Source: Actinomycetales bacterium
GTDB taxonomy: Bacteria > Actinomycetota > Actinomycetes > Actinomycetales > Microbacteriaceae
DNA: 5,945 nucleotides
NCBI GenBank assembly: GCA_028868555.1
Contig: JAGWUG010000060.1
Location: forward strand, 1 to 5,945
Direction of reading: 5' to 3'
Position 1 is the first letter of the stretch, and each line of letters opens with the position of its first letter. The notes below the pieces were generated by a model. It was not told where the DNA came from. It saw only the letters and a program-made list of their open reading frames with translations, and searched no databases. Both the position numbers and the translations under genes were made by a program. Of the stretch, positions 1 through 4,947 are shown one piece after another.

Positions 1-19
1 CCAATGGATTCCAAACATG

Positions 20-91
20 CGCCCCTAGTAGGATTCGAACCTACGCTTCCGCCTCCGGAGAGCGGCGCTCTATCCCCTGAGCTATAGGGGC
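20..91 (-). tRNA. tRNA-Arg, anticodon CCG
   Basis: Read on the minus strand this folds into a complete cloverleaf of 72 nt. The acceptor stem is GCCCCTA/TAGGGGC, the D stem GCTC/GAGC, and the anticodon stem CCGCT/GGCGG encloses the loop CTCCGGA. The T stem is GTAGG/CCTAC with loop TTCGAAT. The anticodon CCG reads the arginine codon CGG. U8 and the T-loop signature are present, the discriminator base is G at position 20, and no CCA tail is encoded. The gene diverges from the glycosidase at 188. No terminator is visible in the 19 bases left of it. Confidence 0.97.
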
Positions 92-105
92 AAAGGGTTC
101 AGTAA

Positions 106-111
106 AGTCTA
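106..111 (-). promoter_or_regulatory. possible -10 box of the tRNA-Arg promoter
   Basis: On the minus strand the hexamer TAGACT fits the actinobacterial -10 pattern TANNNT. It lies 14 nt before the tRNA 5' end, which would give a leader of about 8 nt. No convincing -35 box is seen 16-18 bases upstream, so this is a tentative call. The same 92-187 interval must also carry the promoter of the glycosidase on the plus strand, which I could not locate. Confidence 0.3.
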
Positions 112-187
112 ACCTTTGGCCACCGATGCCCGCACCTGAAGTACCATTGCCTCGGCGGATTCGCCCATACCTAAAGGAGTTCCTCAG

Positions 188-1219
188 ATGGCGTTAGAAC
201 TGGCCGACAAGTGGATCTGGGACTCTTGGTACGTGTTCGACGGCGAGCGTTACCACGCCTTCTACCTTCACGCATCGCGCGCACTCGGTGATCCGGTCCG
301 TCGTCACCGCCACCCAATCGTTGGGCACGCTATCAGCGATGACCTCACCAACTGGACAGTGGTGCGTGACGCACTCATAGTCTCCGATACTCCCGATGCA
401 TTCGATTCCTGGACCACCTGGACCGGTTCAGTGGTTCGCGGTGACGACGGCCTGTGGTGGATGTTCTACACCGGAACCAGTCGCGCTGATGGCGGAGACG
501 TGCAAACTGTGGGCGCCGCTACTTCCAAAGACCTGCTGGTCTGGGAGAAGGTCTCGAGCCAGCCTTTGGCCGAGGCGGACCCAACCTGGTACGAGAAGTT
601 GAATCAGCCGGAATGGCATGACGAGGCATGGCGTGACCCTTGGGTATTCCGCTTCCCGAAAGGCGTAATCACAGGAGCAGCCTCCGTTGGTGTTCCTGCC
701 GGCACCGATGCATCGGAGGTCTGGCACATGCTGGTAACTGCGCGGGCCGAGGCATCGGTGGGTGGGAATGTGCGAACCAGGGGAGTGATGGGGCATGCCA
801 CCAGCACCGATTTGCGCAACTGGACCGTGCAGCCTCCGCTCAGCCAGCCGCACCAGGGCTTTGGGCAGCTGGAGGTTTTCCAGTTTGAGATTGTGGACGG
901 CGTACCGATTGTGCTGTTCTGCTGCGGATGGCGCGAACTCGATGCGGACCGCATTGCTGCCTTTGGTCAGCGCGACGCAACCTACAGCGTTTCGTGCAAC
1001 GCGGACCTCACCGGACTTGATTTCAACCGCGCGCGAGCCTTTGAGGATCGGCTGGTTTACGCGGCCCGATTGATTCAGGGACGCGACGGAGGCTGGTTCC
1101 TGATTGGCTTCGATAACTTTGGCCAGGATGGCGAGGCAGCCGGCGACTTTATTGGCCGCCTCTGCGACCCAATCCCGGTTACTGCAACTGCCGAGCTCGG
1201 ATTGATTGCCAAGGGCTAG
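188..1219 (+). CDS. GH32-like five-bladed beta-propeller glycosidase, putative beta-fructosidase
   Basis: Predicted 343-aa cytoplasmic glycoside hydrolase of the GH32/GH68/GH43-type propeller fold, likely cleaving a fructosyl linkage in an imported sugar. The family's three acidic residues can be placed. The candidate nucleophile is Asp12 in WIWDSW (residues 9-14), where typical GH32 has WMNDPNG. The transition-state stabiliser is Asp150 in RDPW (149-152). The acid/base is Glu229 in QLEVFQ (227-232). A YAARL...GWFLIGF stretch (291-308) resembles the last propeller blade. There is no signal peptide, and no room for the C-terminal beta-sandwich of classical GH32 invertases, which run to about 450-500 aa. 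The start is supported by AGGAG at 175-179, 8 nt before ATG. No LacI-type operator lies upstream. The next gene is a sugar-importer binding protein, so intracellular hydrolysis of its substrate is the natural role. The family is fairly sure; exact substrate and EC number are not. Confidence 0.82.
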   Translation: MALELADKWIWDSWYVFDGERYHAFYLHASRALGDPVRRHRHPIVGHAISDDLTNWTVVRDALIVSDTPDAFDSWTTWTGSVVRGDDGLWWMFYTGTSRADGGDVQTVGAATSKDLLVWEKVSSQPLAEADPTWYEKLNQPEWHDEAWRDPWVFRFPKGVITGAASVGVPAGTDASEVWHMLVTARAEASVGGNVRTRGVMGHATSTDLRNWTVQPPLSQPHQGFGQLEVFQFEIVDGVPIVLFCCGWRELDADRIAAFGQRDATYSVSCNADLTGLDFNRARAFEDRLVYAARLIQGRDGGWFLIGFDNFGQDGEAAGDFIGRLCDPIPVTATAELGLIAKG

Positions 1220-1265
1220 ACGCCAGCGGGGTTTTGCAATTTTTGCAGCGAAAAGACCCAAAAAC

Positions 1266-1279
1266 AGCAAGCGTTTACA
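1266..1279. promoter_or_regulatory. LacI-family operator O1 (near-consensus)
   Basis: AGCAAGCGTTTACA matches the LacI/GalR-type palindrome TGNAANCGNTTNCA at nine of its ten fixed positions, missing only the first base. The central CG is at 1272-1273. Its right half contains TTTACA (1274-1279), which could serve as a -35 box, so a bound repressor would cover that promoter. Confidence 0.72.
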
Positions 1280-1304
1280 TAACGGTAAAAGTCCTATTTA
1301 TAAC
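1274..1304 (+). promoter_or_regulatory. candidate promoter P1 overlapping operator O1
   Basis: TTTACA (1274-1279, five of six matches to TTGACA) is followed by TATAAC (1299-1304, five of six to TATAAT) with a long 19-nt spacer. TTTATA at 1297-1302 is a weaker -10 with 17-nt spacing. Transcription would start near 1309-1311 and run at once into the stem-loop at 1316-1343. Either P1 is attenuated or it is a chance match. Confidence 0.35.
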
Positions 1305-1311
1305 GGTTCAA
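1298..1311. promoter_or_regulatory. weak LacI-like operator with ATAACGGT repeat
   Basis: TTATAACGGTTCAA matches seven of ten fixed positions of TGNAANCGNTTNCA, with an intact central CG (1304-1305) and the TT of the right half. It contains the second copy of ATAACGGT (1300-1307), exactly 21 bp after the first copy (1279-1286). It could be an auxiliary half-site; on its own I would not call it. Confidence 0.3.
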
Positions 1312-1315
1312 GGGC

Positions 1316-1343
1316 GAAAACCGCTCAAATGAGCGGTGTTTTC
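1316..1343 (+). terminator. stem-loop, probable terminator of the glycosidase gene (or leader attenuator)
   Basis: ACCGCTC (1320-1326) pairs perfectly with GAGCGGT (1331-1337) around the loop AAAT. After one bulged G the stem extends with AAA/TTT, and the right arm ends in TGTTTTC. The T-tract is short, so strength is uncertain; read on the opposite strand it is followed by TTTTCG, so it may act in both directions. It lies about 100 nt past the glycosidase stop codon and between operators O1 and O2. Confidence 0.55.
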
Positions 1344-1363
1344 ACACAAAGCAACAGCAAATC

Positions 1364-1377
1364 TGCAAGCGGTTACA
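1364..1377. promoter_or_regulatory. LacI-family operator O2 (perfect consensus)
   Basis: TGCAAGCGGTTACA fits TGNAANCGNTTNCA at all ten fixed positions, with central CG at 1370-1371. This is the strongest operator in the window. It sits just upstream of a TTGATA -35-like box and about 115 bp before the binding-protein start codon, so the downstream gene is the likely target. No LacI-family gene is in the window, so the repressor acts from elsewhere. Confidence 0.8.
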
Positions 1378-1382
1378 AAGAT

Positions 1383-1413
1383 TTGATAACGGTTGCCTTT
1401 ATTTAGTTATTTT
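1383..1413 (+). promoter_or_regulatory. candidate promoter P2 for the binding-protein gene
   Basis: TTGATA (1383-1388) matches five of six bases of the -35 consensus and lies inside operator O3. The -10 is ambiguous: TATTTT (1408-1413) matches four of six at a long 19-nt spacing, while GTTATT (1406-1411) is weaker at 17 nt. A start near 1420 would leave a leader of about 70 nt. The placement between strong operators and the gene favours this region even though the exact boxes are unsure. Confidence 0.4.
1384..1397. promoter_or_regulatory. LacI-family operator O3 (near-consensus)
   Basis: TGATAACGGTTGCC matches eight of ten fixed positions of TGNAANCGNTTNCA, with the central CG at 1390-1391. 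That is exactly 20 bp, about two helical turns, from the centre of O2, so both sites present the same DNA face. It overlaps the candidate -35 box TTGATA and contains the third ATAACGGT copy. Confidence 0.5.
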
Positions 1414-1443
1414 TTGCGCTTTAGGTATTTAGTCTTTTCTGCA

Positions 1444-1470
1444 GACACTAAACGGGTTTGGTTTGGTGTT
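1444..1470 (+). promoter_or_regulatory. 5'-leader stem-loop before the binding-protein ribosome binding site
   Basis: In RNA, ACACUAAAC (1445-1453) pairs with GUUUGGUGU (1461-1469) over nine pairs including one U-G wobble, around the loop GGGUUUG, and G1444 can wobble with U1470. The hairpin ends three bases before the purine-rich Shine-Dalgarno tract. It may protect the message end or tune ribosome access; no ligand-sensing fold is recognised. Confidence 0.45.
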
Positions 1471-1473
1471 CAT

Positions 1474-1486
1474 AGGAAAGGAAAAG
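1474..1486 (+). promoter_or_regulatory. ribosome binding site fixing the start at 1492
   Basis: The tract AGGAAAGGAAAAG contains AAAGGA at 1477-1482, nine bases before ATG 1492. It decides between that ATG and an in-frame ATG at 1393, which has no Shine-Dalgarno and would add 33 residues encoded by the operator and leader region in front of the signal peptide. Confidence 0.8.
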
Positions 1487-1491
1487 ACACT

Positions 1492-2796
1492 ATGAAGAAG
1501 GCAACTCGCCTCGCCGCATCGGTAGCAATCGCTGCTGTTGCTGCAACTTCGCTCGGTCTCGGCGCTGCACACGCTGCTACCCGCACCGTCACCATCTTCG
1601 GTGGTTACGCTGCTGGAGACGCTGCTGCATTCCAGGACGAGCTCGACATTGCATTCCCACCAAAGTCGGGAATCACCGTCAAGTACACCTCGCTCGCTAG
1701 CTTCGACACCGACATCACCACCAAGATCAAGGCAGGTCAGGCTCCTGACATCGCCCTGTGGCCACAGCCAGGTGGACTGCTCGCTCAGAAGAGCAAGCTT
1801 GTTCCGCTGAACCAGGTACTCGGTGCCCAGTTCACCCCAATCGTGAAGACCTTCGTTCCAGGCTTCGAGCTTCTGGCAAAGTCGGGAAGCACCACCTACG
1901 GTCTGCCAGTTTCGGCAAACCTGAAGTCGATCGTTTTCTACAACCCAGCAGTATTCAAGGCCAACGGCTGGTCGGTTCCTAAGAACGCCGCTGACTTCAC
2001 CGCTCTGCAGAGCACCATTGCCGCTTCGGGCAAGGCATACCCATGGTGTGCTGGTACCGAGTCGGGTGGCGCTACCGGTTGGTCGCTGACCGACTGGATG
2101 GAGGAGCTCGTACTGAAGAACGCCGGTGTTTCGGTTTACAACCAGTGGTGGGCCGGCAAGGTTCACTGGAACGACGCTCGCATCGTCAAGGCCGGTAACG
2201 CCCTTGCAGACACCCTTCTGGCTTCCGGCCAGACCCAGGGTGGCGGTGCTGGTGTAACCAGCCGCTTCTTCGGCCTCGCAACCACTCAGGGTCTGTTCCA
2301 GACCGACAAGGCTAAGGGTGCCTGTGCTCTGCTCAAGCAGGGTTCGTTCATCACTGGCTTCTTCCCAGAGGCAATCCAGGCTGAGCTCAAGGCTGGCGAC
2401 TACACCCACGTTGGCGTATTCGCTTACCCAACCCCAGCCGGTGGCTACAACGCTGTACTGGGTGGTGGAGACACCGCTGGTGTATTCCACAACAACCCAG
2501 CAGTTGCCAAGGTTGCCGCTTACATCATGAGCGACAAGATGGGTAGCAAGGTCTACGCTGCTAAGGCTTCGGGCTTCCTGAGCCCTCACAAGACCTTCCC
2601 AGTGTCGTACTTCTCGGGTCTGAACCGCCAGTTCGCAACCATCCTGTCTTCGGCCAAGGGCTTCGGCTTCGACGGCTCGGACCAGGCACCACCTCAGGTC
2701 AACAAGACCGAGTGGAGCGAGCTGACCAACTGGTTCGCTGGCAAGGAGACCATGAAGCAGGCATTCGACCTGATCGACGCCTCCTACAACCAGTAA
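1492..2796 (+). CDS. aglE: AglE/GgtB-type sugar ABC transporter substrate-binding protein
   Basis: 434-aa exported binding protein of an alpha-glucoside-type ABC importer; it captures the sugar outside the membrane and delivers it to the permeases encoded at 2963-4842. Residues 1-28 form a Sec signal peptide: MKK, then an Ala-rich core, then AHA before Ala29. Family features follow: PDIALWPQPGG (85-95), YGLP (136-139), PWCAGTESGGATGW (184-197), DWMEE (201-205) and SFITGFFPE (285-293). The only two cysteines, Cys186 and Cys278, probably form a disulfide. There is no lipobox Cys, so the usual Gram-positive lipid anchor is absent. Codon use is extreme: all Lys are AAG, Phe TTC, Tyr TAC, Asn AAC, Asp GAC, Glu GAG, Gln CAG and Arg CGC, which signals very high expression. 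LacI-type operators lie upstream and a strong terminator downstream. Class is near certain; the symbol is family-level and the substrate (sucrose or another alpha-glucoside) is inferred. Confidence 0.93.
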   Translation: MKKATRLAASVAIAAVAATSLGLGAAHAATRTVTIFGGYAAGDAAAFQDELDIAFPPKSGITVKYTSLASFDTDITTKIKAGQAPDIALWPQPGGLLAQKSKLVPLNQVLGAQFTPIVKTFVPGFELLAKSGSTTYGLPVSANLKSIVFYNPAVFKANGWSVPKNAADFTALQSTIAASGKAYPWCAGTESGGATGWSLTDWMEELVLKNAGVSVYNQWWAGKVHWNDARIVKAGNALADTLLASGQTQGGGAGVTSRFFGLATTQGLFQTDKAKGACALLKQGSFITGFFPEAIQAELKAGDYTHVGVFAYPTPAGGYNAVLGGGDTAGVFHNNPAVAKVAAYIMSDKMGSKVYAAKASGFLSPHKTFPVSYFSGLNRQFATILSSAKGFGFDGSDQAPPQVNKTEWSELTNWFAGKETMKQAFDLIDASYNQ

Positions 2797-2805
2797 TCAT
2801 CTCGA

Positions 2806-2817
2806 TTACCTAGGTAA
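2806..2817. repeat. perfect 12-bp palindrome with CCTAGG core
   Basis: TTACCTAGGTAA equals its own reverse complement. It lies nine bases after the binding-protein stop codon and six bases before the terminator stem. A second palindrome with the same CCTAGG core sits in the corresponding place at 4860-4871. Function is unknown. Confidence 0.6.
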
Positions 2818-2823
2818 AACTAG

Positions 2824-2861
2824 AGTTGGCGGGAAGAGTTCCCTCTTCCCGCCAACTTTTT
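2824..2861 (+). terminator. strong rho-independent terminator after the binding-protein gene
   Basis: A perfect 15-bp stem (2824-2838 with 2843-2857), GC-rich in the middle, closes a four-base TTCC loop and is followed by TTTTT (2858-2861 plus the last stem T). It separates the binding-protein gene from the permease genes, which should give far more binding-protein message than permease message. Permease expression then depends on read-through or on its own promoter. Confidence 0.92.
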
Positions 2862-2962
2862 ATCTATGTGAAACTGCATCCCATAGAGTGGTTACACACA
2901 ACGCCTAGCAATAGGCAAAAATAAGGCACAAACCTTCTGAAGTTTCAGGGAAGGAACCCGGA
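2862..2962 (+). other. spacer before permease operon with small GNRA-type hairpin
   Basis: No gene is present. GCCTA (2903-2907) pairs with TAGGC (2912-2916) around the loop GCAA, a GNRA tetraloop, which would be stable in RNA despite five pairs. The right-hand half of an operator-like sequence, GTGGTTACA, lies at 2888-2896; it differs in one base from the right half of O2. TAGAGT (2884-2889) could be a -10 box but lacks a good -35, so a separate permease promoter is only possible, not shown. Confidence 0.35.
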
Positions 2963-3940
2963 ATGCAAGACATTCTGATCGCGATTCTCGCGATTATCGT
3001 TGGTCCACTAGCGACTTTCGGTTTTTATATTCTTTTGAACTGGCTCGTAAACCTCTTCCCGGAGAAGGTTGGCAGGAGCCTCCGCCCATACGTGTTCATC
3101 GGGCCGGTCCTCCTTCTGGTAGGCGGCATGCTGGTGTACCCAACCGTTCAGACCGTGACATTCGCGTTCATGAACGCGGATTCCACAGCCTGGGTTGGTT
3201 TCAACAACTTCACTCGTCTCTTCAAAGACCCAAACTTCCTCTCCACGCTGTTCAACAACTTCCTGTGGGTAGCAGTGGTTCCAATCACCACCGTGGTCTT
3301 CGGTATTGCAATCGCAACCCTGACCGACCGCCTCGGTGCAATCCGTGAGCGCGTCTTCAAGTCCATCATCTTCATGCCGATGGCAATCTCGTTCGTAGCT
3401 GCTTCGTCCATCTGGCGCCTCAACTACCAGTGGGACTCCGGCGACACTCAGATCGGTATGCTCAACGCAATCGTGAAGGCATTCGGCGGAACTCCGGTTG
3501 CCTGGATGCAGGCCGAGACCTTTAGCCTCAACAGCCTGTTGATCATGGTTGTAGTTATCTGGGGTAACGCCGGATTCGCCATGACTCTGCTCTCGGCGGC
3601 CATCAAGGCTGTTCCTGAGGAGACCGTTGAGGCCGGTGCCATCGATGGTGCCAACGCTTGGCAGTCGTTCTTCCGTATCGTGCTCCCACAGATTCGTGTC
3701 ACCGCTGTTTCGGTTTTCATCACCGTGCTGATCTCCACCATGAAGATCTTTGACGTGATCTGGGGTATGACCGGTGGTAACTTCCACACCAACGTTTTGG
3801 GTGTGGACTTCTTCCTCGAGTACTTCGTCTACAACGACACCGGTAAGGCCAGCGCCGTTGTGGTCCTGCTCATGATCGCCATTATCCCGATCATGATTTA
3901 CCAGATTCGTACCTACCGCAAGCAGGAGGAGCTCCGATGA
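2963..3940 (+). CDS. aglF: AglF-like sugar ABC transporter permease
   Basis: 325-aa inner-membrane permease (MalF/AglF type), half of the channel of the sugar importer. About seven hydrophobic segments are visible, near residues 3-27, 42-66, 97-121, 132-154, 188-212, 246-266 and 296-315. The first is an N-terminal extra segment that I recall as usual for AglF proteins. The ATPase-docking EAA loop is intact: Glu223-Ala224, Gly229, Ile239, Leu241-Pro242, matching EAA-X3-G-X9-I-X-LP with Gly225 in the third place. KSIIFMPMAISFVAAS (133-148) and DVIWGMTGGNF (264-274) are typical AglF stretches. The start is supported by AAGGA at 2951-2955, seven bases before ATG. The stop overlaps the next start as ATGA, so the two permeases are translated together. 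No ATPase gene is present in the window. The gene symbol reflects family resemblance. Confidence 0.95.
   Translation: MQDILIAILAIIVGPLATFGFYILLNWLVNLFPEKVGRSLRPYVFIGPVLLLVGGMLVYPTVQTVTFAFMNADSTAWVGFNNFTRLFKDPNFLSTLFNNFLWVAVVPITTVVFGIAIATLTDRLGAIRERVFKSIIFMPMAISFVAASSIWRLNYQWDSGDTQIGMLNAIVKAFGGTPVAWMQAETFSLNSLLIMVVVIWGNAGFAMTLLSAAIKAVPEETVEAGAIDGANAWQSFFRIVLPQIRVTAVSVFITVLISTMKIFDVIWGMTGGNFHTNVLGVDFFLEYFVYNDTGKASAVVVLLMIAIIPIMIYQIRTYRKQEELR
3924..3929 (+). promoter_or_regulatory. internal Shine-Dalgarno coupling the two permease genes
   Basis: AGGAGG lies inside the last codons of the first permease gene, seven bases before the ATG at 3937. That ATG overlaps the TGA stop (3938-3940) by one base on each side as ATGA. 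The arrangement favours re-initiation and equal amounts of the two subunits. Confidence 0.85.
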
Positions 3941-4842
3941 GCCAGCAAACCTCGGCGCTGCAGCGCTTCAAGAACTTCAAGCCAGGTTCCACCCTGGTAA
4001 TGCTGATTGTGGTTTTGGTCTGGCTCATGCCAACCATCGGCCTCCTGGTAACCGCATTCCGCACCCAGAGCGACTCGGTTCACACCGGTTGGTGGACTGG
4101 TGTGCTTGATCCGTTCCACCAGCACTGGACCCTTAGCGCATTCGAAGGCGTGTTCAGCAGCACCTGGAACCTCGGTCCTGCATTCTTTGCCACGGTTGCA
4201 ATCGCGGTTCCGGCAACCATCCTGCCAATCACCTTTGCCGCATTCGCCGCCTATGGCTTCACCTTCCTTGAGTTCAAGGGTCGTGAGGTCTGGTTCTCGA
4301 TGATCATCGGTCTGATGGTGGTTCCACTGCAGGCAGCCATCGTTGCAATCCTGCAGATGTTCGTAGCTCTGGATAAGTGGTTGATGACAATCCCCGGCAA
4401 CGAGTACGGGGACTTCCACCTCAGTGGTGAGTACCCAGCCGGTTGGATCGTGCACAGCGCCTTTGCTATGCCACTGGCCGTCTACATCCTCCGCAACTAC
4501 ATGATGACCCTGCCACACGCTCTGATTGAGGCCGCCCGTATCGACGGTGCCAGCCACTTCCAGATCTTCTGGCGTCTCATCATTCCAATGTCGGTCCCTG
4601 CACTGGCTTCGTTCGCAATCTTCCAGTTCCTGTGGGTCTGGAACGACTACTTCATCGCCTTCATGTTCGTGGGTAACCACACAGTCATGACCTACCAGAT
4701 TCTGTCCATGCTTGGGCAGCACGGTGAGGGCTGGCAGATCGTGATGGCCGGCTGTTTGATCTCGGTTCTGGTTCCGTTGACCGTGTTCTTCAGCCTCCAG
4801 CGTTACTTCGTCCGCGGACTCACCGCAGGCTCGGTCAAGTAA
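3937..4842 (+). CDS. aglG: AglG-like sugar ABC transporter permease
   Basis: 301-aa inner-membrane permease (MalG/AglG type) that pairs with the product of the overlapping upstream gene. Six membrane segments are expected, near residues 18-41, 80-108, 118-143, 168-189, 220-245 and 267-288. The EAA loop is present: Glu198-Ala199-Ala200, Gly204, then LIIP at 214-217 in place of I-X-LP. GLMVVPLQAAIVAIL (125-139), SVPALASFAIFQFLWVWND (219-237) and the tail FSLQRYFVRGLTAGSVK (285-301) are characteristic of AglG-type proteins. The loop at about 146-168, including TIPGNEYGDFHLSGEY, looks longer than in the AglG proteins I recall. The gene is closed by a strong terminator. No nucleotide-binding subunit follows, so the importer probably borrows a shared MsmK/MalK-type ATPase or one encoded beyond the window. 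Confidence 0.95.
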   Translation: MSQQTSALQRFKNFKPGSTLVMLIVVLVWLMPTIGLLVTAFRTQSDSVHTGWWTGVLDPFHQHWTLSAFEGVFSSTWNLGPAFFATVAIAVPATILPITFAAFAAYGFTFLEFKGREVWFSMIIGLMVVPLQAAIVAILQMFVALDKWLMTIPGNEYGDFHLSGEYPAGWIVHSAFAMPLAVYILRNYMMTLPHALIEAARIDGASHFQIFWRLIIPMSVPALASFAIFQFLWVWNDYFIAFMFVGNHTVMTYQILSMLGQHGEGWQIVMAGCLISVLVPLTVFFSLQRYFVRGLTAGSVK

Positions 4843-4859
4843 TCCATCCTGGGTCTACC

Positions 4860-4871
4860 TTTCCTAGGAAA
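4860..4871. repeat. perfect 12-bp palindrome with CCTAGG core
   Basis: TTTCCTAGGAAA equals its own reverse complement. It lies 17 bases after the second permease stop codon and overlaps the first two bases of the terminator stem. With 2806-2817 it shares the pattern TTNCCTAGGNAA and the position between stop codon and terminator. Confidence 0.6.
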
Positions 4872-4909
4872 AGTGGCGGTCACCGAATAGGTGGCCGCCA
4901 CTTTGTTTT
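4870..4909 (+). terminator. strong rho-independent terminator after the permease operon
   Basis: A 15-bp stem (4870-4884 with 4890-4904) with a single T-G wobble closes the loop GAATA and is followed by GTTTT. It ends the permease transcript and isolates the second binding-protein gene, which therefore needs its own promoter or read-through. Confidence 0.92.
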
Positions 4910-4912
4910 AAC

Positions 4913-4940
4913 CTGACGGTTCAGGGTCCAGAGCTAACCT
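4913..4940 (+). promoter_or_regulatory. candidate promoter of the second binding-protein gene
   Basis: CTGACG (4913-4918) shares TGAC with the -35 consensus, and TAACCT (4935-4940) fits TANNNT, with a 16-nt spacer. Transcription would start near 4947, directly at the stem-loop 4948-4968. No TGNAANCGNTTNCA-type operator is visible here, in contrast to the first binding-protein gene. The match is modest. Confidence 0.35.
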
Positions 4941-4947
4941 CCACTTG

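Larger units (their letters stand above)
1220..1491. other. AT-rich regulatory interval between glycosidase and binding-protein gene
   Basis: These 272 bases hold no gene I can support; the short open frame at 1206-1406 has no ribosome binding site. They contain the LacI-type operators, the ATAACGGT repeats, a stem-loop, two candidate promoters and the 5' leader of the downstream binding-protein gene, all listed separately. Base composition shifts clearly towards A and T compared with both flanking genes. Confidence 0.8.

Noticed and set aside
92..117. Imperfect inverted repeat AAAGGGTT / AACCTTT beside the tRNA
   Set aside because: It needs a bulged base and shows no T-tract or operator pattern; it more likely reflects overlapping promoter sequence for the divergent genes.
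154..165. GGCG/CGCC four-base-pair hairpin before the glycosidase
   Set aside because: The stem is too short to separate from chance, and it lies seven bases from the Shine-Dalgarno, unlike the longer leader hairpins of the binding-protein genes.
428..1270. 280-codon minus-strand frame opposite the glycosidase
   Set aside because: The plus-strand protein carries clear glycosidase motifs and a good ribosome binding site; the antisense product looks like nothing known.
1206..1406. 66-codon plus-strand open frame over the operator region
   Set aside because: It starts inside the glycosidase gene, has no ribosome binding site, and lies in AT-rich regulatory DNA with operators and a hairpin.
1393..1491. 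N-terminal extension of the first binding protein from ATG 1393
   Set aside because: It has no Shine-Dalgarno, overlaps operator O3 and the leader hairpin, and would place 33 non-signal residues before a standard signal peptide.
1429..2589. Long open frame of 386 codons on the minus strand
   Set aside because: It is antisense to the first binding-protein gene, whose almost exclusive use of C- or G-ending codons removes stops from this frame. The product has no recognisable domain and there is no ribosome binding site.
3008..4722. Minus-strand frames of 259 and 269 codons opposite the permeases
   Set aside because: They are shadows of the permease genes. The charged, Asp/His/Glu-rich products are typical of reading hydrophobic membrane genes backwards.
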